From Mycobacterium sp. M26 (GTDB lineage: Bacteria > Actinomycetota > Actinomycetes > Mycobacteriales > Mycobacteriaceae), in the NCBI RefSeq assembly GCF_001494595.1, contig NZ_LN929907.1:124001-188000 (forward strand): a stretch of DNA of 64,000 nt, in the 5' to 3' direction. The position numbers and the translations under genes are program-made. Under the pieces are notes generated by a model that was not told the origin of the DNA, did no database searches, and saw only the letters and a program-made list of their open reading frames with translations. The first letter of the stretch is position 1, and each line of letters starts with the position of its first letter. This document shows positions 16,077 to 23,962 of this stretch, piece by piece.

Positions 16077-17753
16077 ATGATTGCGCCGATGAACGTGCTA
16101 CCCGGTCTTACCAGAGGCAACATCGGCACCGAGGTGCTGGCCGGTATCACGCTGCTGGCCATCGCATTACCGCTGAACATCGGCTACGCCCAGATCGCCG
16201 GGCTGCCCCCGACCGCGGGCCTGTACGCCCTGGTGTTGCCGTCGGTGGTGTTCGCGCTGCTGGCCTCCTCGCGCCACCTGGTCGCCGCACCCGACGCCGC
16301 GGCAGCCGCCCTGGTGGGCTCCGCACTCAGCGGGCTGGCACCGGCGGGCAGCGGACAGTACGCCGCGATGGCCGCCGCGCAGGCCATCGTCGGCGGTGTG
16401 CTGTTCGTCGCCTGCTCGGTGTTCCGCCTCGGCTTCCTGGCCGACTTCCTGTCCAAGCCGATCCTGATCGGCTTCGTGGGCGGCCTGGCGACCGACATCC
16501 TGCTCAGCCAGGTGGCCAAGATCATGGGGATCAAGACACCCAGTGGCGCGGAGTTCTTCGAGCGCCTGGTCCACCTCGTCACCAAGATCGGCACGCTGCA
16601 CGTGTGGTCGCTGCTGCTCGGGGTGGCGGCAGTCGCGGTGCTGGTGCCCGCGCGACGGCGCTGGCCCGCCGTGCCCTGGGCGTTGGTGGTGCTGGTGCTC
16701 GCGACGGTGGCCTCGACGCTGCTGCATCTGCCGGGCAAGGGAGTGGCGGTGCTGGGGTCGGTGCCGTCCGGGCCACCCGTGCTGGCGGTGCCGCACCTGT
16801 CCTGGTCGCAGTGGGTGGCGGTGATCCTGCCCGCGATCGCTATCACGACCGTCACCGTCGGCGAGGGCCTGCTGCTGGCCCGCTCGTATGCCGACAAGTA
16901 CGGGTACAAGACCGAACCGAACCGCGATTTGCTGGCGTTCGGCGCGGCGAACGTCGCCTCCGGGCTGTCCTCCGGGTTCACCCTCGGATCGTCGACCTCG
17001 CGGGCCGCCGCGATGGACCAGGCCGGCTCCCGGACCCAGTTGCCGCTGCTGGTGATGGCGGCCGGTGCACTGCTTCTGCTGCTGTTCGGCGCCGACCTGC
17101 TGGCCGACATCCCGATGCCCGCGATCGGCGCCATCGTGGGTGTCTCGGTGGCCAAGCTGCTCGGCATCCGCGAGTTCCGCCACCTGTGGTCGCTGTCCCG
17201 GTTCGAATTCCTCATCGGTGCAACATGTTTCCTCGGCGTGCTGCTCATTGGCCCGCTGGCCGGCATCGTGCTGGCGTTCGTTCTGTCGCTGATCAACCTG
17301 CTGCGCAAGGCGGCCCGGCCGGCCGTCGACGTGCTCGAGGGATCCGACGATCCGCACGTGTCGCTGACCGTCGGCAGCGACGACGTCCACGAGACCGTGC
17401 CGGGCGTGATCGCGATGCGCTTTGCGGCGCCGATCTTCTTCGGCAACGCCCAGACGCTGAGTGCCGAGATCCGCCGCGTGGTCAACGAGGCGCCCCATCC
17501 GGTCAAGGCATTCATCCTCGACATGGAGGGCGTCACCGACGTCGATGTCACCGGGGCGGAATCACTGGCCAAGGAACTGCAGTGGTTGCAGGGCAAGTCG
17601 ATCACCTTCGCCTACTCGCGGGTGCGCCCGCAGCTGGCCGCCAACCTGACCCGGATGCACCTGCTGCAGGGCCACCAGGTGTTCGAGACCAATCGCGCCG
17701 CGGTGGCCGCCCTGCGGCCCGATCCTCCGCCGCCGGCCGCCGAATTGAATTAG
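16077..17753 (+). CDS. SulP family inorganic anion transporter with STAS domain
   Basis: 558-residue membrane protein. Residues about 10-410 hold the SulP permease core with many hydrophobic helices, opening with the family pattern LLAIALPLNIGYAQIAGLPPTAGLYA. A cytoplasmic STAS domain follows (about 430-545; GVIAMRFAAPIFFGNA, then FILDMEGVTDVDVTGAESL). SulP proteins carry sulfate, bicarbonate or other anions. Its divergent pairing with an alkylsulfatase suggests movement of the released sulfate (inference). Start uncertain: ATG 16077 or ATG 16089. Confidence 0.87.
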   Translation: MIAPMNVLPGLTRGNIGTEVLAGITLLAIALPLNIGYAQIAGLPPTAGLYALVLPSVVFALLASSRHLVAAPDAAAAALVGSALSGLAPAGSGQYAAMAAAQAIVGGVLFVACSVFRLGFLADFLSKPILIGFVGGLATDILLSQVAKIMGIKTPSGAEFFERLVHLVTKIGTLHVWSLLLGVAAVAVLVPARRRWPAVPWALVVLVLATVASTLLHLPGKGVAVLGSVPSGPPVLAVPHLSWSQWVAVILPAIAITTVTVGEGLLLARSYADKYGYKTEPNRDLLAFGAANVASGLSSGFTLGSSTSRAAAMDQAGSRTQLPLLVMAAGALLLLLFGADLLADIPMPAIGAIVGVSVAKLLGIREFRHLWSLSRFEFLIGATCFLGVLLIGPLAGIVLAFVLSLINLLRKAARPAVDVLEGSDDPHVSLTVGSDDVHETVPGVIAMRFAAPIFFGNAQTLSAEIRRVVNEAPHPVKAFILDMEGVTDVDVTGAESLAKELQWLQGKSITFAYSRVRPQLAANLTRMHLLQGHQVFETNRAAVAALRPDPPPPAAELN

Positions 17754-18068
17754 CTGCGCCCGTCGAATTCAGCGCGAAATTAGTCGAATCTTCACGCTGT
17801 CCGGAAACCGGACCACCCGAATTTATCCGCACACTGCCGATGGATCACGTGATTCCGCTATGCGAATCGCATCACGTCTTGGAAGTGCTCTATTTATCGA
17901 GCCATACTTACTAGCTTCGCTATACGGATCACGTGGACATGCTCAACAGGAATTTTGGAAATACGCCGAAAAAGATCCGTCCCGATTTCTCCCGGAGCTT
18001 GCGACAACGCCACGCTATTGCCATTATCGACCGGCGAAACCGGCGTGTGCGGGCTCAGGAGGGAACCG
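17754..18068. other. AT-rich intergenic region upstream of the PGRS-like gene
   Basis: 315 bp with no convincing gene. It is clearly richer in A+T than its neighbours. A short perfect hairpin (GTCCGG-AAA-CCGGAC, 17799-17813) lies 46 bp after the SulP stop and may be a terminator without a U tract. GGATCACGTG occurs twice (near 17843 and 17927). M. tuberculosis has lpqH about here as I recall; nothing like it is present. Confidence 0.6.
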
Positions 18069-19073
18069 ATGATGGGACAGCTACGGGTCGTTGGCTTGTT
18101 GTCGGCGGCAGCAGCCGGTGAACTCGTCGCCGCATCGCTCCTCGGACCGGTTGCCGGCATTCCCCAACCGGCGCCTGGGGGTGCGGTGCTCACCTCGCTC
18201 GCCATCACCGCTCCGTCGGCATCGATCGCTGCTCAGTCCGCATCCGCGACGTCCGGGCGGGTGAGCGTGCAGTGGCACGTTCCGCCAACCGCGTCGGCCA
18301 CCATGCTGTCGCAGCTGACCACCGAGGGCGCTTCCCGGGTGGCCGCGGACACCGTCGCACTGCCCGCGGCGGTCTCCGCGGCGATCGCCACGGTCAGCGC
18401 GCGGCACACCGGTAACCAGGTGGCCGCCGTGCCCGCGCTACTCACCGTGTCCGATGGCGTCACGGAACTGAAGTCTCTGTTCAGCATCTCTGTCACCGAT
18501 GCCGGCCTCACCGTGATCGGGCCGCGTGGCGTGCTGCTGATCGGCGACGCCACCGAGCCCGGGCAGAACGGCGGACTGCTGTGGGGCAACGGCGCCGATG
18601 GCGCGCCGGGTCAGGACGGGGGCGACGGCGGTTTCTTCGGCGGCAACGGTGGAAAAGGCGGCGACGCAACCGAATCCGGTGGCGACGGCGGTAACGGCGG
18701 TCGAGCGGGACTGTTCGGCAACGGTGGCGACGGCGGTAATGGCGCCGACGCGGCGGTGGCCGGAGGCAACGGCGGTAACGGTGGTAACGGCGGCGCAGCA
18801 GGCCTTTTCGGTAACGGCGGGATGGGAGGTAACGGCGGCAAGGGTGCGACGGGCGCCGACGGCGCCAACCCCAGTCCGGCCCCATCACCGGCGAGCAACG
18901 GCTCCGCAGGGGCGGACGTCACTACGGGTAACGCGGGCAACGGCACTGCCGGAGCGGACGGCACACTGCCCGGCCAGGCGGGTGGCGTCGGCGGCGAAGG
19001 CGGCGACGTCACCGGCGGCAGCGGCGAGGCCGGCGCGGGCGGTAAGCCCGGGCCGTCGCTGACGATGAAGTAG
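18069..19073 (+). CDS. PGRS-like glycine-rich repeat protein without a PE domain
   Basis: 334 residues. Residues 1-40 look like a weak signal peptide or anchor (GLLSAAAAGELVAASLLGPVAG). Residues about 40-165 are a mixed A/V/S/T domain with no PE motif. From about 170 to 330 the sequence is GGxGGN/GGDGG repeats, like the C-terminal part of PE_PGRS proteins. The preceding region contains a CAGGAGGGA ribosome site. The last coding bases (about 19045-19073) are antisense to conserved glycosyltransferase codons, so the natural 3' end of this gene appears lost. Function unknown; probably cell-surface. Confidence 0.7.
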   Translation: MMGQLRVVGLLSAAAAGELVAASLLGPVAGIPQPAPGGAVLTSLAITAPSASIAAQSASATSGRVSVQWHVPPTASATMLSQLTTEGASRVAADTVALPAAVSAAIATVSARHTGNQVAAVPALLTVSDGVTELKSLFSISVTDAGLTVIGPRGVLLIGDATEPGQNGGLLWGNGADGAPGQDGGDGGFFGGNGGKGGDATESGGDGGNGGRAGLFGNGGDGGNGADAAVAGGNGGNGGNGGAAGLFGNGGMGGNGGKGATGADGANPSPAPSPASNGSAGADVTTGNAGNGTAGADGTLPGQAGGVGGEGGDVTGGSGEAGAGGKPGPSLTMK

Positions 19074-20827
19074 CGGATCTGCCCGGCGCTGACGTAGTCC
19101 TGGAACTGCTCCAGGGTGGGCGAGTTGTCCCCGCCATTGAACCCGCCGATCGACATCACCGAAGCGCCCGTGTTCAGTTCCAGACTGCCGGCGGTGTGCG
19201 ATCCGACAGTGGCCGCAGCCCAACGGTTTCCGGTCTCCTTGAGCAGCTTCTGCAGGTCGGTGTTCTCCGACGGCGACACGCCGCCACCTCCGCCGGGACC
19301 GCCCGGTCCACCCGGGCCACCGAAGCCGTCGCCGGCCCGGCTGGGACCGGACACGGGGATGGACCCGCCATGGCTGTGCAGCACGGTCTCCACGGTGTAG
19401 GCGGCCGTTCCGCCGAGGCCGACGATCAGGCCCGCCGCGGCCAGGACTGCCGTCCACCGGCCCAGGCGGTGGCCACCGGCGGCCAGCATCGCAGCCACCA
19501 CGACCGCACCCACGACGATGACCCAGCGCAGCCACGGCAGCCAGTCCGGAGTGCGGTCCAACAGGACGAAGTTCCACACCCCGGTGACCGCCACCATGGC
19601 GGCCAGCGTCCACCGGGCAGCACCGAACTGCTTGCCGCGCCACAGTTCCCGGACACTGAGGCCGATCACCGCGGCAACGGCCGGAGCCAGCGCCACCGTG
19701 TAGTAGGGATGCATGATCCCCTTCATGAAGCTGAACACCAACGCGGTGACCACCAGCCAGCCACCCCACAGCAGCAGCGCCGCCCTGGTGCGGTCGGTGC
19801 GCGGAGCGCGGCGGGTGAACCACAGCCCGGCCACCAGACCGATCAGCGCGGCGGGCAGCAGCCAGGAGATCTCGGTACCCATCGACTCACCGAACATCCG
19901 CGTGATCCCGGTGGAGCCACCGAACATGGGCGATCCGCCCATCGGCCCCGGGCCTTGCCCGGAGGCGTCGCCGGAGCCACCGGGGTTACCGTCACCGCCG
20001 AATACCCGGCCAAGACCGTTGTAGCCCAAGGCCAACTGCAGGAGGCTGTTGTCGGTGGAACCGCCGATGTAGGGCCGGGAGTCCGCCGGCCACAGGCTCA
20101 CCAGAGCCAGATACCAGCCGGCCGAGACGATCATCGCGGCCGCGGCGGCGGCCAACACCCGCACGCGGTGCCAGAAGCTGCCCGGAAGCGCTACCAGCAC
20201 CACCAGCGCCAGCGCCGGGGTGACCAGCAGCGCCTGCAGTAGCTTGGCCAGGAACGCGAAGCCCACGGCGACACCGGCCAGTGTGGCCCACCGCATCACG
20301 GCACCATCGAGGGCACGGGTCAGGCAGTAGGCGGCCACCACCAGGAGCAGCACCAACAACGCATCGGGGTTGTTGAACCGGAACATCAGCGCCGCAACCG
20401 GAGTCAGCGCCAGCACGGCACCGGCGAGCAATCCCGCCCCGTAGCCGCTGACCCGGCGCACCGCGCCATAGACCAGTGCCACCGAGGCCACGCCCATGAG
20501 CGCCTGCGGCACCAGCATCGACCAGGTGCCGAACCCGAAGAGCCGGCCCGACAGTGCCATCACCCACAGCGCGGCGGGCGGCTTGTCGACGGTGATGGCG
20601 TTGCCGGAATCGATCGACCCGAACAGCAGCGCCTTCCAACTCTGGGTGCCCGCCTGGACAGCAGCCGCGTAGTACTCGTTGGCCCAGCCGGCCGCACCCA
20701 GACCCCACAGGTAGAGCACGGCGGTGACGGCCAACAGCGCTGCCAGCGCAGGCCGTACCCAGCGCGGACGATCCGGTGAGGTCACCTCGTCATACTGCGG
20801 CACCACCACATCCTCGAGGACGGTCAT
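18611..20827 (-). CDS. GT39-type polytopic mannosyltransferase/ArnT-like protein with aberrant C-terminus
   Basis: 738 residues. About the first 575 match the mycobacterial GT39 (PMT/ArnT) family: many membrane helices, the sequence ANEYYAAAVQAG for the donor site, ITVDKPPAALW, RFNNPDALL, RPYIGGSTDNS, then the external domain SIGGFNGGDNSPTLEQFQ. The paralogue at 22113 continues to an end of the type ISDWVSTHF-VYDLSQPL. This protein stops matching after YFIVSDGPG and then runs about 160 residues of proline-rich sequence read antisense through the PGRS-like gene. The catalytic part is intact, so it may still work. Its start overlaps the upstream GT2 gene (ATGA). Confidence 0.8.
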   Translation of the reverse strand: MTVLEDVVVPQYDEVTSPDRPRWVRPALAALLAVTAVLYLWGLGAAGWANEYYAAAVQAGTQSWKALLFGSIDSGNAITVDKPPAALWVMALSGRLFGFGTWSMLVPQALMGVASVALVYGAVRRVSGYGAGLLAGAVLALTPVAALMFRFNNPDALLVLLLVVAAYCLTRALDGAVMRWATLAGVAVGFAFLAKLLQALLVTPALALVVLVALPGSFWHRVRVLAAAAAAMIVSAGWYLALVSLWPADSRPYIGGSTDNSLLQLALGYNGLGRVFGGDGNPGGSGDASGQGPGPMGGSPMFGGSTGITRMFGESMGTEISWLLPAALIGLVAGLWFTRRAPRTDRTRAALLLWGGWLVVTALVFSFMKGIMHPYYTVALAPAVAAVIGLSVRELWRGKQFGAARWTLAAMVAVTGVWNFVLLDRTPDWLPWLRWVIVVGAVVVAAMLAAGGHRLGRWTAVLAAAGLIVGLGGTAAYTVETVLHSHGGSIPVSGPSRAGDGFGGPGGPGGPGGGGGVSPSENTDLQKLLKETGNRWAAATVGSHTAGSLELNTGASVMSIGGFNGGDNSPTLEQFQDYVSAGQIRYFIVSDGPGLPPAPASPLPPVTSPPSPPTPPAWPGSVPSAPAVPLPALPVVTSAPAEPLLAGDGAGLGLAPSAPVAPLPPLPPIPPLPKRPAAPPLPPLPPLPPATAASAPLPPSPPLPNSPARPPLPPSPPDSVASPPFPPLPPKKPPSPPS

Positions 20828-22068
20828 TCCGCACCGCCTTCGGCGATCCGGGTGCGCCGCGGGTGAAAGACCCAGCCGCGCAACAACACAAAGCGAACCA
20901 CAGTAGCGCCCAGGTTGGCGCCGACCAGAACCAGAAGTTCCAGCGCGCGCGGCGGTTCCCCGGACAACTGCAGCAGAGCCAACGCCCCGCTGGTCATTCC
21001 CAGGCCGATACCGAAGACGATCAACCCCTCGAACTGGTGGCGGCCGACATCGGTGCGGCCGCGTACACCGAAGGTGAAGCGCCGGTTGGCGGCGGTGTTG
21101 GCCACCGCGGTCAGCAGCAGCGCCACGAGATTGGCACCCTGAGCGCCCATCGGACGTAGCAGCAGGAACAGCGCCAGATAGGCCAGGGTGGACAGAATCC
21201 CGATCGCCGCGAACCGCACACCCTGATTGAGCAGGGAGCGCGGTGCGCCGCCGCAGTTGCCGAACTGGGCACCGATAGCCTGCACCGGAATCTCACCGGT
21301 GCTGAATCCCTTGATCAAGCGGGCGATTCCCTTCAGGTCTGCCACCGCGGTGGCGACGATGTCGACGCGGCTGTCGGGGTCGTCGATCCAGTCGACGGGG
21401 ACCTCGTGAATCCGCAACCCGCTGCGTTCGGCCAGCACCAGCAGCTCGGTGTCGAAGAACCAGCCGGTGTCCTCGATGTGCGGCAGCAGTTCGACGGCGA
21501 CATCGGAGCGGATCGCCTTGAAACCGCATTGCGCGTCAGTGAACTTCGCGGAGAGCGTGGACCGCAGGATGAGGTTGTAGCACCGCGAGATGATCTCGCG
21601 CTTGGTACCGCGCACCACCCGCGACCCGCGGCTGAGCCGGGTGCCGATCGCCAGGTCCGAATGCCCCGACACCAGCGGGGCCACCAGCGGCGCCACCGCC
21701 GCCAGGTCAGTCGACAGGTCGACGTCCATGTATGCCAGGACCGGCGCGTCCGATGACGACCACACCGCGTGCAGGGCGCGGCCACGGCCCTTCTGTTCCA
21801 GGCGAACGCAGCACACCTCCGGCAGTTCGTCGGCCAGCTCCGTCGCGATCAGCCAGGTGTCGTCGGTACTGGCGTTGTCGGCGATAGTGATTCGGAAGGT
21901 GAACGGGAAGTCCTCGCTCAGATAGCGGTGCAACCGGTGGACCGAGCCGGCCAGCACGGCCTGCTCGTTGTACACCGGGACCACGACGTCGAGCACTGGC
22001 ACGCCGCGATCGGCGGCGTGCAGTGCTGCGTTGCGTCTACGCATCGCGGGAAGGTCGGTGAGGGTCAT
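20824..22068 (-). CDS. Bifunctional GT2 glycosyltransferase / GtrA membrane protein
   Basis: 414 residues. Residues about 20-270 are a GT-A glycosyltransferase (DVVVPVYNEQ, DNASTDDTW, the metal-binding MDVDLSTD, and the acceptor region DAQCGFKAIRSD) of the polyprenyl-phosphate hexose synthase type. Residues about 275-405 are a four-helix GtrA domain (GVRFAAIGILSTLAYLALF). Such fusions make a lipid-linked sugar and help flip it. It lies between two GT39 enzymes that use lipid-linked sugars, so it probably supplies their donor. I chose MTLTDLP at 22068; a longer frame would be antisense to the neighbouring region. Confidence 0.85.
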   Translation of the reverse strand: MTLTDLPAMRRRNAALHAADRGVPVLDVVVPVYNEQAVLAGSVHRLHRYLSEDFPFTFRITIADNASTDDTWLIATELADELPEVCCVRLEQKGRGRALHAVWSSSDAPVLAYMDVDLSTDLAAVAPLVAPLVSGHSDLAIGTRLSRGSRVVRGTKREIISRCYNLILRSTLSAKFTDAQCGFKAIRSDVAVELLPHIEDTGWFFDTELLVLAERSGLRIHEVPVDWIDDPDSRVDIVATAVADLKGIARLIKGFSTGEIPVQAIGAQFGNCGGAPRSLLNQGVRFAAIGILSTLAYLALFLLLRPMGAQGANLVALLLTAVANTAANRRFTFGVRGRTDVGRHQFEGLIVFGIGLGMTSGALALLQLSGEPPRALELLVLVGANLGATVVRFVLLRGWVFHPRRTRIAEGGAE

Positions 22069-22112
22069 AACTCGATCATCGGGCACCGGATTGGGCCGGA
22101 CGTTGGACCGGG

Positions 22113-23939
22113 CTATGACCCTCCTGTGAGCGGTTGCGACAGGTCGTACACCGTGACGCCGTCGACAATTCGGGGCGCGAAATGCGTGCTCACCCAATCG
22201 CTGATGCGATCGGCGGCGTCACTGCCGGAGTGTGCTGCGACGCCGGGACCGGGCATGGCGCCGTCGACGAACCAGTGGATGCGGCCACCCGCGACATAGT
22301 CTTGGAACTGCTGCAGCGTCGGTGCGGGATCGGTGCCGTTGAATCCGCCGACCGCCATCACCGGAACACCCGTGCCGAGCTGGTATCCCGCGGCGTTGCT
22401 CGACCCGATAACAGCTGCGGCCCAGGTGTAGTGGGAGGCGTCAGCGCGCAGTGCGGCAACGAGTTCCGGTCCGGGCTCGGGAGCTCCGAACAAGCCGGGC
22501 ATACCGCCGCTGGCGCCATGAGACGGCCCGACTGACGGGATCGCGCCGGAACGCGGGGACGACGCCGTCGCCACGGACACGGCCACCGGCCCGGCCAACA
22601 CCACCACGACGGCAAGGCCGGCCACCGCCGCCTCAACAGGACGCGGAAAGCGCGCGATGACGACTAGCAGCAACGACGCGGCGATACCGCCGATGAGGAC
22701 GCTCAGCCGAAGCCAGGGCAGCCACGGCGAATAGTGCTGCAGAAGAACGGTACTGAGCGCAGTGGTCATCGCCGTCATGCCCGCCAGCACGGTCGCGGCG
22801 CGCAGATCCGACCGGCGCTGCCACAGCAAGCGGGTACCGATCGCGACGGTGGCTGCCACCGCCGGGGCCAGGGCAACGGTGTAGTACGGGTGCAGGATGC
22901 CGTTGGCATAGCTGAAGACCACGGCTGTGACGGCCAGCCAGCCGCCCCACAGCAGCAGGGCGGCGCGCGTCACGTCGGTCCGTGACCGTCGCCGGGTGAT
23001 CCAGAGCCCTGCCAGCAGCGCGATCACCGCGGCAGGCAGCAGCCAGGCGACGTGCGGGCCCATCTCGGTGCCGAACAGCCGCGCCCAGCCCACGTCGAAG
23101 TTCAGATTGCCCAGACCGCCGACCTCGTCGCCGGTCAGCCGTCCCAGACCGTTGTAGCCCAGGGCCAGCTCGATGATCGAATTGTGCTGCGAGCCGCCGA
23201 TATAGGGGCGCGACTGCGCGGGCCACACACTCACCAGGACCAGATACCAGCCGCCACTGACCACCACCGCCACCGCGGCACCGGCGAGCCGGCGCACGCG
23301 GGTGCGCCACGGGAGGTCGGCGGCCACCGCGAACGTCAGCGCCAGGGCCGGCAGCACCAGGAAGGCCTGCATCATCTTGGCCAGGAATCCGACACCGACG
23401 GCGAGACCCGCCACGGGCATCCACCACGCCGATGCCTCGCGGTCCAGGGCCCGCTGGGTGGCGTACGCGGCGCACACCAGCGCCAGCACCAACAGCGCAT
23501 CGGGGTTGTTGAAGCGGAACATCAGGGCCGCGGCCGGGGTCGCCGCCAGGATCGCCCCGGCGAGCAGGCCCGCCCACGGCCCGCTGACCCGGCGCACGCA
23601 CGCGTAGAGCACGGCAACCGCGGCAACGCCGAACAGCGCCTGCGGCACCAGGATGCTCCACGGATTGACGCCGAAGAGCCGCGCGGAAAGCCCCGACACC
23701 CACAGCGCGGCCGGGGTTTTGTCCACGGTGATGGCATTGGCCGGATCGCTCGACCCGAACAGCCAGGCGGTCCAGTTCATCGAACCTGCCTGTGCGGCCG
23801 CCGAATAGAACGCATTGGCCCAGCCGCTGGCACCCAGGTTCCACAGATACAGCACCGCGGTGGCGGCGAGCAGGGCCGCCAGCGCGACGCGCTCGGTACG
23901 GCGGTGGGCAGCGGTCACTGTGCCATGCTGCCGGAGCAC
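22113..23939 (-). CDS. GT39-type polytopic glycosyltransferase
   Basis: 608-residue membrane enzyme, paralogue of the gene at 18611. Shared landmarks are ANAFYSAAAQAG, ITVDKTPAALW, RFNNPDALLVLALV, RPYIGGSQHNS and an external C-terminal domain (VMAVGGFNGTDPAPTLQQFQ). Its complete end (DRISDWVSTHF, then VDGVTVYDLSQPL) shows what the other copy has lost. GTG start. It is 23 bp downstream of the histidine kinase on the same strand and is likely in the same transcript. It probably transfers a sugar from a polyprenyl-phosphate donor to an exported acceptor (inference). Confidence 0.85.
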   Translation of the reverse strand: MLRQHGTVTAAHRRTERVALAALLAATAVLYLWNLGASGWANAFYSAAAQAGSMNWTAWLFGSSDPANAITVDKTPAALWVSGLSARLFGVNPWSILVPQALFGVAAVAVLYACVRRVSGPWAGLLAGAILAATPAAALMFRFNNPDALLVLALVCAAYATQRALDREASAWWMPVAGLAVGVGFLAKMMQAFLVLPALALTFAVAADLPWRTRVRRLAGAAVAVVVSGGWYLVLVSVWPAQSRPYIGGSQHNSIIELALGYNGLGRLTGDEVGGLGNLNFDVGWARLFGTEMGPHVAWLLPAAVIALLAGLWITRRRSRTDVTRAALLLWGGWLAVTAVVFSYANGILHPYYTVALAPAVAATVAIGTRLLWQRRSDLRAATVLAGMTAMTTALSTVLLQHYSPWLPWLRLSVLIGGIAASLLLVVIARFPRPVEAAVAGLAVVVVLAGPVAVSVATASSPRSGAIPSVGPSHGASGGMPGLFGAPEPGPELVAALRADASHYTWAAAVIGSSNAAGYQLGTGVPVMAVGGFNGTDPAPTLQQFQDYVAGGRIHWFVDGAMPGPGVAAHSGSDAADRISDWVSTHFAPRIVDGVTVYDLSQPLTGGS

Positions 23940-23962
23940 GATGTCCCGGAACTGAGTGGCGG

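Noticed and set aside
16167..17605. Two long minus-strand frames (443 and 473 codons) over SulP
   Set aside because: Antisense shadows of a gene with clear SulP and STAS motifs.
14996..17914. 972-codon open frame on the plus strand across the sulfatase and SulP genes
   Set aside because: It is antisense to the sulfatase and out of frame with SulP, has shadow composition (R, H, G, Q rich) and no family motif.
17860..18072. 70-codon open frame in the AT-rich gap
   Set aside because: No ribosome site, no family similarity I recognise, and it overlaps the PGRS-like start.
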